Source: Buttiauxella brennerae ATCC 51605 (GTDB lineage Bacteria; Pseudomonadota; Gammaproteobacteria; Enterobacterales; Enterobacteriaceae). From it: DNA of 64,000 bases. Numbering within the stretch: position 1 is the first letter of the stretch; each line of letters opens with the position of its first letter. Both the position numbers and the translations under genes were made by a program. The notes below the pieces were generated by a model, which worked only from the letters and a program-made list of their open reading frames with translations, was not told the origin of the DNA and did not search any database. The stretch is taken from NCBI RefSeq assembly GCF_001654925.1, contig NZ_LXER01000018.1, positions 1 to 64,000 on the forward strand, in the 5' to 3' direction. Below, piece by piece: positions 54,483 to 63,641 of the stretch.

Positions 54483-54671
54483 TTACTCAGAACGTTCGAC
54501 AAAAACGCCATCGGGATGCCCCAGTTCATTAAAGAACCAGATCCCTAACGGATACTCTTCGAGCGACACGAGGTACATTGTCCCTTCGCTAAACTGCTCG
54601 ACAGCTAACACCACGCCTGGCCGACGCGGGCCACCATCGGTTTTTACTGTGACGCGATCGTTGATATTCAT
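54483..54671 (-). CDS. dsrB: DsrB, small conserved protein
   Basis: The 62-residue protein begins [27 protein letters not shown] and contains [21 protein letters not shown], matching E. coli DsrB. The frame runs up to 54752, but only ATG 54671 fits the family length. In E. coli it is RpoS-controlled and lies between rcsA and dsrA. No activity is known. YodC downstream in the window is a distant relative in style (GGPRMIVTG). Confidence 0.92.
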   Translation of the reverse strand: MNINDRVTVKTDGGPRRPGVVLAVEQFSEGTMYLVSLEEYPLGIWFFNELGHPDGVFVERSE

Positions 54672-54802
54672 AACAAAAATCCTCAGGTTTCTTTGTGCCA
54701 GTGTAGAACAAAAACGACTCATTCGCATCGCATGATGCGCAAGGTTATGCATTTTGTTAAGCGTCTATACTTAAACACGGGTACAGCCTGGAGGACGACT
54801 GC

Positions 54803-55024
54803 ATGAAGACCGCGAAAGAGCTCAATGAAACCACACGTATCGATGTCGATGCGCTATTGGCGGCCATCAATGAGATTAGCGAAAGTGAAGTGACACGTGC
54901 GAGTGATAGCGACGATCCGCATCGAGTCAGTATCGATGGGCGCACATGGCATACCTACTCCGAATTAGCGGAAGCGTTTGAACTGGATATCCATGATTTT
55001 AGTGTGAACGAAGTGAACCGCTAG
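54803..55024 (+). CDS. yodD: YodD, small stress-related protein
   Basis: The 73-residue acidic protein begins MKTAKELNETTRIDVDALLAAINEISESEV and ends FELDIHDFSVNEVNR, as E. coli YodD. Ribosome site GGAGGACGACTGC. In E. coli it is induced by stress; its function is unknown. It converges with the DsrA small RNA gene. Confidence 0.92.
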   Translation: MKTAKELNETTRIDVDALLAAINEISESEVTRASDSDDPHRVSIDGRTWHTYSELAEAFELDIHDFSVNEVNR

Positions 55025-55037
55025 ATCACATACGCGA

Positions 55038-55055
55038 AATAATTCGAGTTGCAGG
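55038..55055. repeat. 18 bp end of the dispersed repeat
   Basis: AATAATTCGAGTTGCAGG occurs here and at 59430-59447. It resembles one end of the longer element at 42248-42366. It abuts the 3' end of the DsrA gene. Confidence 0.5.
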
Positions 55056-55059
55056 GGAT

Positions 55060-55146
55060 AAAAGAATCCCGGCAGGAACGCCGGGATCAAACTTGCGTAA
55101 GCAAGAAGCACTTGAAAATTCGTTACATCAGGAAGTCTGACGTGCA
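55060..55146 (-). ncRNA. dsrA: DsrA small regulatory RNA
   Basis: The minus strand of this otherwise gene-free stretch (55025-55361) aligns base for base with E. coli DsrA. The first stem-loop is CACGTCAG-ACTTC-CTGATGT. The rpoS-pairing stretch is TAACGAATTTTCAAG. The hns-pairing loop and second stem are TGCTTCTTGCTTACGCAAG, and the terminator stem ATCCCGGC/GCCGGGAT is followed by TTCTTTT. DsrA is an Hfq-dependent RNA that raises RpoS and lowers H-NS translation at low temperature. The stems differ by paired changes while the loops are kept. It lies between yodD and mpgP as in E. coli. Ends are by alignment, plus or minus a few bases. Confidence 0.9.
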
Positions 55147-55361
55147 TTCACCATACCTCAGATTTATTTCAAAACAATGAAATGATTCATTCTATGAATA
55201 TTAAATTATTCGCTATAGGCAGTCTTAAACGAAGCGCAATCCCCCGGTACTGGCGGTTTTCGACTTCAATGCGAGTACTCATTAATGATTAGCTGATGAA
55301 TTTAATTGAGATTTTTCCTAACCAACCTGGCCCTTAATATTTTTATTTCAGGAGAAGCATC

Positions 55362-56174
55362 ATGCCGAGTCTGCACGATCCGTTATTAATTATTTCTGAT
55401 CTTGATGGCACGCTGCTGGAGCATCACTCCTACCGTTGGGAGGCCGCAAGCCCCTGGATCAACATATTGCGTCAACATGAGATCCCGCTGGTGTTGTGTA
55501 GCGCGAAAAGTGCGGCTGAAATCATTGACTGGCAAAATGAGTTCTCATTAACCGGGCAGCCGTTCATTGCAGAAAACGGTGCGGTCATTCAGCTTGATGC
55601 GCGCTGGAGCGACAGCGAGGACTACCCCCGCCTGCTGACCGGGATTCATCACGAAGAACTTTTCTCGATTCTGGACAAGCTGCGTGAAAAATTTGGCTTT
55701 AAGTTCACCTGTTTTGCGGATGTCGACGAAAGCACCCTTTGCGAGCTGACCGGGCTAACGCGCAAACAAGCGAGTCTCGCGAAGCTTAATGAAGCCTCGG
55801 AAACCTTAATCTGGCGTGACAGCGATGAAATGATGACGGCATTTTGCGACCAGCTGATGATGCTCGGTCTGGTGCTATTACAAGGTGGGCGATTCTGGCA
55901 TGTGCTGGATATGCAGGCGGGTAAAGATAAAGCACTCCACTGGCTGCAAGAGCAATTCAGGCAACGCGATGGGAAACAACGCATCACGATTGGGCTTGGC
56001 GACAGCCCAAGTGACGCGTTATTGCTTGATAGCGTCGATTACGCCGTCATTGTGAAAGGCTACAGTCGCCAGACGATGACGCTACAAAACGACAGTCCTC
56101 AGCGCGTTTACCGCAGTCAGAGCTATGGCCCGGAAGGCTGGAAAGAGGGACTTGATCACTTCATCCCCCGTTGA
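55362..56174 (+). CDS. mpgP: MpgP/YedP, HAD-family mannosyl-3-phosphoglycerate phosphatase
   Basis: The 270-residue HAD phosphatase of the Cof/MPGP type has nucleophile motif ISDLDGTLLEHHSY (Asp about 12 and 14), motif II VLCSAKS, Lys in motif III, and motif IV ITIGLGDSPSDALLLDSVDYAVIVKG. It is expected to dephosphorylate mannosyl-3-phosphoglycerate. No matching synthase is in the window, so the physiological substrate is open. Ribosome site AGGAGAAG. Confidence 0.92.
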   Translation: MPSLHDPLLIISDLDGTLLEHHSYRWEAASPWINILRQHEIPLVLCSAKSAAEIIDWQNEFSLTGQPFIAENGAVIQLDARWSDSEDYPRLLTGIHHEELFSILDKLREKFGFKFTCFADVDESTLCELTGLTRKQASLAKLNEASETLIWRDSDEMMTAFCDQLMMLGLVLLQGGRFWHVLDMQAGKDKALHWLQEQFRQRDGKQRITIGLGDSPSDALLLDSVDYAVIVKGYSRQTMTLQNDSPQRVYRSQSYGPEGWKEGLDHFIPR

Positions 56175-56183
56175 GTCAGCCTT

Positions 56184-57866
56184 TTAATCGTGATGGCAAA
56201 CCTGATTACGCCCGTTTTGCTTCGCTTTGTACAAGCGGTGATCGGCGTAGGTTTGCAGCCGCTCGAAATCGTAATCGCTAAATTCATCAGCGCTGCTGAC
56301 GCCAAAGGATGCGCTGATCCTCACGGTATTGCCCTGTTTTAACAGCAACTCTTTACTGTTAATGCGCACTCTGATGCGCTCAGCCACTTTTGTCGCCTCT
56401 TCAAGTGTGGTGTCGGGCAACACGATGCAGAACTCCTCTCCGCCGACACGCCCGGCGACATCCCCGGTACGAAACGCATCACTCAGCATGGTTGCCGCAT
56501 GGGTCAGGACTTTATCGCCACTGCTGTGACCAAACCTGTCATTGATGCTTTTAAAGAGGTCGAGATCCATCTGAATGACCGAAAAAGGCAGCCCTTGTTG
56601 CTCACATTCACGCGACAGTTTGCAGGCGATTTCGAAGAAAGCACCACGGTTGTACAACCGGGTTAACGTGTCGTAATTCGCCCGCCAGGAGAGCGTCTGC
56701 TGCAGGCTAAACATGTTATTAACCAGGCGGCGAATCACTATCCAGGATGCAAAAATCATCAGCGTAAACAATACCCACAGCACGGTCAGTACAATACTGA
56801 TGCGACCAAACTCGCCCTGCACGCCCTCTTCAAGGGTGTGAACTTTTACCAGCAGGCCATCAAAGTTGTTGAGTTTTGCCCAAGTGATAAAACGGCTGTC
56901 CATACGCAATTCACCCTGCGCACCTTGCTTTGCAGACGTGACCACATTGGCGATGCGCGCCAGTTGTGGGTCAGTGAATAACGAATGCGTCGGCATGTGC
57001 TCCAGCGAACTGGCGATAGGGTTGAGCTCGTTATCGTAGAGCAACACCGTGCCTTCATGGTCATCATACTTCGCTTGCTGCAAAAAGTTATGCAGTGAGT
57101 TGATGGGGTATTCGAGCGCCAGCACACCATACCAACGGCCATTAAAATCCAGTGGTACCGACGCTGTGACAATTTGCCCGGTTGTCGCGCCTGCATTGAA
57201 GGTATGCGCCCACTTCAAGGCACGCTTAGGGTTATTTTCTGGCGACTGCGAATAAAAATAGGGCCGCGCAATCAGCCGATAATAAAGCGAGACAATATTC
57301 GGGTCATTCGCAGGCGGCGTATTCGTCAAAAAGAACCCGCTGCGTGAGGCATAGAACATGCGCTGCTGTAACGTTCCGGAGCGGTCCGAAAGGCGCATAA
57401 TGTAGCTTAATTCCAGCGCCGAGCTTAATTCTGAGTGAAGCGTCTGGTCATCACGATCGAGCAACGGACTGTTGCGGACAAATTCGTCAGAAACGCCGCT
57501 CATCGGCAAGCTGCGGTTCAAATCGAGGCGCAATTGCCAGAAAGGTTGGGTGCGAAACGTATCAAAATCGGCCAGCGATTTACGCGTTCGGTCGGTCGAA
57601 ATGGGAGATTCCAGCGCATAGAGCATAGCGTTGCGGTAAAACAGCAAATTATCAATGCTGTGCTGGAGCTGGCGATCAAGCAAGGTGGCGACGTTATCAA
57701 GGCTATTGCGCTGGTTTGCAACATAGGCCCCTTCCAGTACCACAGCTTCTCGCCATGTCAGTACCGTGGAGAACAAAAACACCACGATAAAACAAAGATT
57801 AACGATCTTCTGCGGACTTTTGAAGCGGCTAATGACGCACTGAAATGCATTGCCAAACACTGACAC
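56184..57866 (-). CDS. dgcQ: DgcQ (YedQ), membrane diguanylate cyclase
   Basis: The 560-residue protein has membrane segments at about 22-42 and 360-385. They flank a periplasmic dCache-like sensor (about 45-355). A cytoplasmic GGEEF domain follows with NYDTLTRLYNRGAFFE, DLDLFKSINDRFGHSSGDKVL and intact GGEEFCIVLP, so it should make cyclic di-GMP. The inhibitory RxxD site five residues before GGEEF appears absent (DVAGRVGGEEF gives D-x2-R instead). The start is GTG 57866 or a GTG two codons later with a better-spaced AGGGA. In E. coli DgcQ influences cellulose production. Confidence 0.93.
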   Translation of the reverse strand: MSVFGNAFQCVISRFKSPQKIVNLCFIVVFLFSTVLTWREAVVLEGAYVANQRNSLDNVATLLDRQLQHSIDNLLFYRNAMLYALESPISTDRTRKSLADFDTFRTQPFWQLRLDLNRSLPMSGVSDEFVRNSPLLDRDDQTLHSELSSALELSYIMRLSDRSGTLQQRMFYASRSGFFLTNTPPANDPNIVSLYYRLIARPYFYSQSPENNPKRALKWAHTFNAGATTGQIVTASVPLDFNGRWYGVLALEYPINSLHNFLQQAKYDDHEGTVLLYDNELNPIASSLEHMPTHSLFTDPQLARIANVVTSAKQGAQGELRMDSRFITWAKLNNFDGLLVKVHTLEEGVQGEFGRISIVLTVLWVLFTLMIFASWIVIRRLVNNMFSLQQTLSWRANYDTLTRLYNRGAFFEIACKLSRECEQQGLPFSVIQMDLDLFKSINDRFGHSSGDKVLTHAATMLSDAFRTGDVAGRVGGEEFCIVLPDTTLEEATKVAERIRVRINSKELLLKQGNTVRISASFGVSSADEFSDYDFERLQTYADHRLYKAKQNGRNQVCHHD

Positions 57867-58040
57867 TCTCCCTGAAACTGCAATCTTCTAAAGGTCTATC
57901 AATTCTGCCGTTGCCATGACGCTCATCAGCCATGGACGGTTCTTATACGTAGAGAATACATGACCACTAAGGATTATTACTAAGGGTAAATATATTCATG
58001 GCAATTATATTACTCTCAAAATGAAAGGGATTCAGGAAAT

Positions 58041-58070
58041 AAAAAGGCCCGGTCATTTGACCAGGCCTTT
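58041..58070 (-). terminator. terminator after yodC
   Basis: AAAGGCC-C-GGTCA and TGACC-A-GGCCTTT form a long hairpin with TTTTTATTT following on the minus strand, just past the yodC stop. Confidence 0.88.
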
Positions 58071-58075
58071 CAGAC

Positions 58076-58255
58076 TTATCCTTGCGAGAGTCCCCCTGCT
58101 GCCAGAGGGGCGAGATCATCCTCTCGGAAGGCCTCGCGCTTTACACCATAACCATCATACCAACGACACTCCACCATACCGCTGGAAAACCCGGTAACAA
58201 TCATCCTTGGGCCACCATTCTTAGGTTGGACTTCATCGCTGACCACAAAGACCAT
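58076..58255 (-). CDS. yodC: YodC, small DUF2158 protein
   Basis: The 59-residue protein begins MVFVVSDEVQPKNGGPRMIVTGFSS and contains MVECRWYDGYGVKREAF, matching E. coli YodC. AGGAGG sits five bases before ATG 58255, which decides the start over the longer frame to 58366 that would enter yedI. Function is unknown. Confidence 0.93.
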   Translation of the reverse strand: MVFVVSDEVQPKNGGPRMIVTGFSSGMVECRWYDGYGVKREAFREDDLAPLAAGGLSQG

Positions 58256-58346
58256 AACTGCCTCCTGTTCAGGGGTGAAAACTTCTACAGTTATAGACAA
58301 TGACCTGGTGTTTTGCCTGGCAAACCAGGCAAATTTACGCAAAAAA

Positions 58347-59270
58347 TTAGTGAACTGTGCGCCCACGCAGACGACTTATGCCATTAACCACCAGCAAAAC
58401 AATCGCCCCGATAATAAAACCGATAATCAGATTTGCCACGGTTGGCCCAAGTAAATGAACGGCTCCTCCCACCTTCAGCGCCCAGTTTTCGATAGCATGA
58501 TGCAGCACAGGAATGCCGTGCACCAGAATACCGCCACCTACCAAAAACATCGCCAGCGTCCCGACGACCGATAAGAACTTCATCAGCCACGGTGCCAACA
58601 CTAATAAGCCTTTACCGATGCCACGCGCGATAACCGAGGTCTTTTCTACCAGCCAAAAACCGAGATCGTCGAGCTTCACGATAATCCCGACCAGACCATA
58701 AACCCCGACGGTGACCACCAATGCTATCCCCGACAGCACCAAAACCTGGTTGAGCAACGGCGCATCAGCCACAATACCTAAGGTAATCGCCACAATTTCA
58801 GCAGAAAGAATGAAATCGGTACGAATCGCGCCTTTCACTTTGTCTTTTTCATAAACCATCGGGTCCTGCGCGGCAATATCATCTAACCGCTGCTGGCGCT
58901 CTTGCGCTGTCTCTTTGTGCTTACGCGCCTGAAGCGTGTGAACCACTTTTTCAACGCCTTCATAGCACAGGAATGCACCGCCAATCATTAACAACGGCGT
59001 GATAGCCCAGGGAGCAAAAGCGCTTATAATAAGCGCCAGAGGAACGAGGATCAGCTTATTGATCGCCGACCCTTTCGCAACTTGCCACACCACCGGCAAT
59101 TCACGATTTGCCCGAACCCCTGATACTTGTTGTGCGTTAAGTGATAAGTCATCACCCAAAACCCCGGCGGTTTTCTTTGCCGCAAGTTTTCCCATCATCG
59201 AAATATCGTCCAGTAAGGTGGCGATATCATCCAGCAACGTGAGCAAGCTACTTCCAGCCAAAATGAGCAT
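58347..59270 (-). CDS. yedI: YedI, DUF808 inner-membrane protein
   Basis: The 307-residue protein has the DUF808 N-terminus ([47 protein letters not shown]) and about seven hydrophobic segments, among them [33 protein letters not shown]. In E. coli it is an inner-membrane protein of unknown role; transport is possible. Start 59270 gives two residues more than E. coli. Confidence 0.92.
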   Translation of the reverse strand: MLILAGSSLLTLLDDIATLLDDISMMGKLAAKKTAGVLGDDLSLNAQQVSGVRANRELPVVWQVAKGSAINKLILVPLALIISAFAPWAITPLLMIGGAFLCYEGVEKVVHTLQARKHKETAQERQQRLDDIAAQDPMVYEKDKVKGAIRTDFILSAEIVAITLGIVADAPLLNQVLVLSGIALVVTVGVYGLVGIIVKLDDLGFWLVEKTSVIARGIGKGLLVLAPWLMKFLSVVGTLAMFLVGGGILVHGIPVLHHAIENWALKVGGAVHLLGPTVANLIIGFIIGAIVLLVVNGISRLRGRTVH

Positions 59271-59429
59271 CCTTTTTTGTTTGTCTGCTTAACAGTATGG
59301 AACAAAAGTCCGCTGGCGAAAATCAAACTCATATGTCAACGGAAATTAACATTCCGCCAACAAGTAAAATGCTCGCCAGAAAGATAGTTTTGACGTTAAC
59401 TATTAGCTCTATTAGCGTTAGTTACCCTG

Positions 59430-59447
59430 AATAATTCGAGTTGCAGG
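59430..59447. repeat. second 18 bp end of the dispersed repeat
   Basis: AATAATTCGAGTTGCAGG, identical to 55038-55055, lies in the 5' leader of yedA just before its ribosome site AGAGAGGAAA. Confidence 0.5.
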
Positions 59448-59466
59448 AAGGGTAAAGAGAGGAAAC

Positions 59467-60384
59467 ATGCGCGTTCGTTCTGGTCAGTTATTGCCACTGG
59501 TTGCTGCACTATTTGCGTTATATATCATCTGGGGTTCCACCTATTTTGCCATCGCTATTGGCGTGAAAAGCTGGCCGCCATTTATGATGGCCGGAGTCCG
59601 GTTTATGGTCGCGGGTGTGCTGTTAATGGCCGTTTTATTACTGCGTGGCCATAAGCTGCCCGCTATGCGCCCAATGCTAAACGCCGCGCTGATTGGTGTG
59701 TTATTGCTGGCCGTCGGCAATGGTTTTGTGACCGTGGCTGAACACCAGCATGTCCCATCCGGCATTGCTGCGGTAATGGTTGCAACGGTGCCACTTTTTA
59801 CCTTGTGCTTTAGCCGCCTGTTCGGGATTCAAACCCGCAAACTGGAATGGCTCGGTATCGCGATTGGACTTGCGGGGATCGTGTTGCTCAACAGTGGTGG
59901 AAACCTGAGCGGCAACCCGTGGGGCGCAATGTTAATTCTGATTGGTTCATTAAGCTGGGCGTTTGGCTCGGTCTACGGTTCGCGCATTGAATTGCCAACC
60001 GGCTTGATGGCAGGCGCGGTTGAAATGCTCGCCGCAGGGATTGTACTGCTGGCCGCATCCGCCCTGACCGGTGAACGCCTCACCGCGATGCCAACACCCG
60101 CAGGCTTTATGGCGGTGGCTTATCTTTCTTTATTCGGCTCGATTATTGCGATCAGTGCGTATATGTACCTGATTCGTAATGTCGCACCCGCTGTTGCCAC
60201 CAGCTACGCCTACGTCAACCCGGTGGTTGCGGTGTTACTGGGAACCGGTTTTGCCGGGGAGAGTTTATCTCCGGTGGAATGGCTGGCGCTGGGTGTGATT
60301 ATTTTTGCGGTTGTGCTGGTCACACTGGGGAAATATCTGCTGCCCCCAAAGCCGGTGGTGACCGCGTGTGAAATAGAAAAGTGA
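59467..60384 (+). CDS. yedA: YedA, EamA-family transporter
   Basis: The 305-residue inner-membrane protein has ten predicted helices from two EamA repeats. Typical motifs are YIIWGSTYFAIAIGVKSWPPFMMAGVRF at the start of the first repeat, and AVATSYAYVNPVVAVLLGTGFAGESL in the second. It probably exports small metabolites; the substrate is unknown. A terminator (60394-60417) follows and overlaps the end of vsr. Confidence 0.94.
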   Translation: MRVRSGQLLPLVAALFALYIIWGSTYFAIAIGVKSWPPFMMAGVRFMVAGVLLMAVLLLRGHKLPAMRPMLNAALIGVLLLAVGNGFVTVAEHQHVPSGIAAVMVATVPLFTLCFSRLFGIQTRKLEWLGIAIGLAGIVLLNSGGNLSGNPWGAMLILIGSLSWAFGSVYGSRIELPTGLMAGAVEMLAAGIVLLAASALTGERLTAMPTPAGFMAVAYLSLFGSIIAISAYMYLIRNVAPAVATSYAYVNPVVAVLLGTGFAGESLSPVEWLALGVIIFAVVLVTLGKYLLPPKPVVTACEIEK

Positions 60385-60388
60385 TCTT

Positions 60389-60886
60389 TTATTCGGGTGG
60401 CGCTCGCCACCCGTTTTCACTTAATGCCTGTATTCCCTGAGTATCAATTTGCGCGTAATGCCCGCCACTACAAACCCACTCTTCGAGCCGTTCGCTCAAT
60501 GCGTTATCACTGAGTTTTTCACGCCCGCGCAAAGCACACTCCCAAACTAAAAGTACCCGCCAGCCTTCGCTTAATAAAAGGCTAATATCGCGCTTATCGC
60601 GCTCGACATTTTTGCCAATTTTCTCGAGCCAGAATTCAGTACGTGTGGCAGGAACCTTGAACAGGTAACAGTCGTGATGATGCCAGAAACAGCCATGTGC
60701 AAAAATAATGCAGCGATGCTCGTCAATCACAAAATCCGGGCGCCCGGCAAGCGACGGATCCTGTACGCGAAAGGAAAAGCCGCTCTCGCTCAATAATTCG
60801 GCCAGACGTTTCTCAATGGCAGTATCACGCGTGGCTATTGCGCGCATATTCTTACTGCGAACCGCCTTACTGTGCACATCGACCAT
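60389..60886 (-). CDS. vsr: Vsr, very-short-patch mismatch endonuclease
   Basis: The 165-residue nuclease nicks next to T:G mismatches that arise when Dcm-made 5-methylcytosine deaminates. Family features are HSKAVRSKNMRAIATRDTAIEKRL at the start, catalytic Asp in GRPDFVID, the HGCFWHHHDC zinc/active-site stretch, and PATRTEFWLEKIGKNVERD. All key residues are present. In E. coli vsr overlaps the end of dcm; here 1.2 kb and an opposing gene lie between them, so vsr needs its own promoter. Confidence 0.96.
   Translation of the reverse strand: MVDVHSKAVRSKNMRAIATRDTAIEKRLAELLSESGFSFRVQDPSLAGRPDFVIDEHRCIIFAHGCFWHHHDCYLFKVPATRTEFWLEKIGKNVERDKRDISLLLSEGWRVLLVWECALRGREKLSDNALSERLEEWVCSGGHYAQIDTQGIQALSENGWRAPPE
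60394..60417 (+). terminator. yedA terminator embedded in the 3' end of vsr
   Basis: CGGGTGGC-GCTC-GCCACCCG followed by TTTTC on the plus strand. The same bases encode the last codons of vsr on the other strand. Confidence 0.75.
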
Positions 60887-61252
60887 ATGCCCTCCTGCTG
60901 CTAATAATTCAGAGTAGCGGCATGCATGCCCTGATTCAAGTCTGTGAGCCTATTAAGCAGTGATGGTTTTTCCTTTTATTTGTTCATTACCTGTACATTC
61001 ATATAAATATTCAGCAACGACCAGGTAACACAATTCACCAATAAATACCAAACTCACTATTGTATATTTATACTGAGCACCACCATATGGATTATGTGTA
61101 TTTTTGGACATTGACAATAATACAAACAACTCCTAATCTCATGTATACAATAAGAATATTATATTAGTTGTTTGTTTTTCAGACGCCCGTGAAATAATTT
61201 CAACTTTCCTATGCGTGGCTAAAATGGCAATCTATATTCAGCAAGGTTTATT
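60887..61252. other. AT-rich gene-free DNA between vsr and a decayed lipoprotein gene
   Basis: No reading frame, tRNA or repeat is recognisable. Several AT-rich stretches (for example around 61070-61170, TATATT, TACAATAAGAATATTATATTAG) could hold the vsr promoter. The base composition is far lower in GC than flanking genes, as in acquired DNA. Confidence 0.4.
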
Positions 61253-61349
61253 ATGAAGAAGATAAATTTAAGTTGTTAACATCAATGTTGTTGTTTTGTC
61301 AGCATGTAAAAACACCTTTTTTGATTATACGAACTTATTAACTTCTTAA
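61253..61349 (+). pseudogene. frameshifted micro-gene for a lipoprotein-like peptide
   Basis: ATG 61253 follows AAGG at good spacing and encodes MKKINLSC before a stop. In the +1 frame the same stretch continues with VVVLSAC, a lipobox, and KNTFFDYTNLLTS, then stops at 61349. A single base change in the A/T-rich start would give a peptide of about 33 residues like a lysis or entericidin-type lipoprotein. Weak because it is so short. Confidence 0.3.
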
Positions 61350-61526
61350 TCATCTTTGTTTTATCACCTCTCGTTTCAAAGCGGCTCTGACATTCATTTT
61401 GTTCGGACTCCTTTTGAAGGCTTCTCAGATGCCACTGTTATTATTTAATATTTCCCAACAATCACTCTGAAAAGCCGAAATCATTAACTTTTTTATGCCC
61501 ACGACGGGCTTGTTTAAGACAATAAT

Positions 61527-62045
61527 ATGAAGCTATACAAAGCATTATTCGTCCCGGCATTACTGTTATGCAGTGCATTCAATTCTTACGCTGCGGGTGC
61601 TGAAGGTAATATCGCCCATGATTATGTCACGCACTGGAATGACGTGTTGAATGGGCAGACTGTATCCCTTTTGCAAACCGGCCCGCTCGATTCCGACATT
61701 GTGACGAACTGCAAAACGCTGGCACCCAAACAGTTTCGTAGTGAAATCATTCACCAGTGGGAACATAAAACTGGCGCAAAAATGACACAGACGGCTTTCC
61801 TGTCGGAAGATTTGCAGAGGTTTGACCGCCTGGCTGCTATCTCCTGTATGGAAGGGGCTGACTATCAGCGTAAAGGTAATGGCGACGAACTCATTCAGGC
61901 ACTGAGCGCACACTTACTGGATATGGACACCAAAGACGGTAATGACGCTTACGAACAAATAAAAACGATGGAATTCCAGACGGGTATTATCACCGCACGC
62001 TATGGAATCAGCATTGAGAAAAACAAATTAAAAAGCAGTCATTGA
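61527..62045 (+). CDS. unknown secreted protein between dcm and vsr
   Basis: The 172-residue protein has a clear signal peptide (LFVPALLLCSAFNSYAAG, cleavage about residue 22), so it is periplasmic or exported. The mature part is helical and polar with two cysteines (VTNCKTLAPKQF and AAISCMEGADYQ) that could form a disulfide. I recognise no family. It runs against dcm and vsr in an AT-rich insertion and is absent from this place in E. coli, which suggests acquisition. The stretch 61350-61526 before it shows no feature beyond AT-rich promoter-like DNA. Confidence 0.7.
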   Translation: MKLYKALFVPALLLCSAFNSYAAGAEGNIAHDYVTHWNDVLNGQTVSLLQTGPLDSDIVTNCKTLAPKQFRSEIIHQWEHKTGAKMTQTAFLSEDLQRFDRLAAISCMEGADYQRKGNGDELIQALSAHLLDMDTKDGNDAYEQIKTMEFQTGIITARYGISIEKNKLKSSH

Positions 62046-62121
62046 GAATAGTAACCAGCCTCTGTCATGGGTCGGGTAAGCGAGATGCTACCCGACAACA
62101 TGGAATTAATCGGAGGGATTG

Positions 62122-63534
62122 TTAGCGCTTTTTAACGGCAAGTTTTATTACAGGCTCCAGTAATTTAGCCACTGCCGCAAACGCAGGCACCACTACCGAA
62201 TTGCCAAACTGCCGATATGCCTGAGTATCCGAAACCGGGATACGGAACGAATTTCCCTGCACCGCTTCAAAGCCCATCAGTCGCGCACATTCGCGCGGTG
62301 TTAAACGGCGTGGACGACGAGCCATATTTTCGGGATCATTAAATTCCTTTTCGCCGACACTCATATCCCAGCCACGGTCGATAAGGATCTCGGCGCCATC
62401 TTTGTAATAACGCGCAGATAGCGTACGAGCCACACTCGACAGATTAGTTGGGTCGACCAGGCCATAGCCAAAACCATTGCCCTTCGCCTGGTGCTTTTTC
62501 GCGTAATAGTAGAGGTACTTCCAAAGCGTTGGCGTCAGGATATATTTGCTATCAACCGTCGGTTCCAGTAGCTCGCCAAAGGTTGGGCGGCGTTGCGGAT
62601 ACAGCTCGCTCAGTTTGCGCAGCGTGAAATCGTTATGCAGATTCAGGTCACGGCGGAAACCAACCAAAACAATACGTTCGCGATGTTGTGGCAGGAAGTT
62701 TTTCCCGTCGATAATTTTTGGGTCACCCGCTGCCATAACGGCTGCATCAGCCACTTCATAACCAAGGTTATCGAGTGTCTCCATGATGATGCGGAAGGTG
62801 TTACCTTTGTCATGGCTTTTTAGGTTCTTAACGTTTTCCAGCACAAAAATTGCCGGTCGTTTAGCGTCAATAATGCGAGCAACATCGAAAAATAGCGTGC
62901 CCTGCGTTTCGCAGGCAAAACCATGCGCCCGACCTAACGCATTCTTCTTCGAGACACCTGCCAGAGAAAACGGCTGACAAGGGAAACCGGCAAGCAACAC
63001 ATCGTGATCCGGCATAGTTGCCTGAATATGCGCAGTGGCTTGTTCATCACTGACATCATCCCGATGGCTCAGGGTGACATCGCGGATATCCTGATTGAAC
63101 TGATGGCTTTCCGGGTTGCAATACCAGTTGGCTTTATAGGTACGCACCGCATGCTTATTCCATTCACTGGTAAAGACACATTGCCCGCCAATCGCTTCAA
63201 AACCACTGCGAATGCCGCCGATTCCGGCAAATAAATCGACAAACTTGAAAGCATATTTCCCATGATGAGCAGGCGGTGACGGCAGCATGTTTTGCAGCAT
63301 TTCGCTTTCGGCTGGCGTTAACGTACGCGGGGAGGATTTGCGGTTATACCAGCGGTTTAGCGATTCACGTGTCCAGTCGCCGCTAACCTGGCGTAAATGA
63401 AGGGCCACTGTTTTCTGGTCATAGATTTCCAGAATATGGCTCACTAACGCGTAGTCTTCTTCGAGTTGTAATTGTTGCTGGCGGAGTGATTGTTGTGAGA
63501 GTTGTTCAGCAATTGCGTCAAAGTCGTTCATCAT
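62122..63534 (-). CDS. dcm: Dcm, DNA cytosine-5 methyltransferase
   Basis: The 470-residue enzyme should methylate the inner C of CCWGG. An N-terminal helical extension (1-90) is followed by the AdoMet site [20 protein letters not shown] (motif I), the catalytic [11 protein letters not shown] (Cys about 186), FVLENVKNL (ENV motif), [14 protein letters not shown] (motif VIII) and [10 protein letters not shown] (motif X). Close in length to E. coli Dcm (472). ATG 63534 or the next codon is the start. Its usual partner vsr is displaced 1.2 kb downstream. Confidence 0.96.
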   Translation of the reverse strand: MMNDFDAIAEQLSQQSLRQQQLQLEEDYALVSHILEIYDQKTVALHLRQVSGDWTRESLNRWYNRKSSPRTLTPAESEMLQNMLPSPPAHHGKYAFKFVDLFAGIGGIRSGFEAIGGQCVFTSEWNKHAVRTYKANWYCNPESHQFNQDIRDVTLSHRDDVSDEQATAHIQATMPDHDVLLAGFPCQPFSLAGVSKKNALGRAHGFACETQGTLFFDVARIIDAKRPAIFVLENVKNLKSHDKGNTFRIIMETLDNLGYEVADAAVMAAGDPKIIDGKNFLPQHRERIVLVGFRRDLNLHNDFTLRKLSELYPQRRPTFGELLEPTVDSKYILTPTLWKYLYYYAKKHQAKGNGFGYGLVDPTNLSSVARTLSARYYKDGAEILIDRGWDMSVGEKEFNDPENMARRPRRLTPRECARLMGFEAVQGNSFRIPVSDTQAYRQFGNSVVVPAFAAVAKLLEPVIKLAVKKR

Positions 63535-63599
63535 GAACCAGTGCAGGGAAAATAGAGTGCAACCTTATCACTGATTTGACCCAGAGAAAATCCAGAACA

Positions 63600-63618
63600 G
63601 CCCGCAAGCCATGCGGGC
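63600..63618 (-). terminator. hairpin after yedJ
   Basis: GCCCGCA and TGCGGGC form a 7 bp stem with a 5-base loop, 24 bases past the yedJ stop. It has no strong T-run. Confidence 0.4.
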
Positions 63619-63641
63619 ATCGCATTAATTTAAACTGGAGG

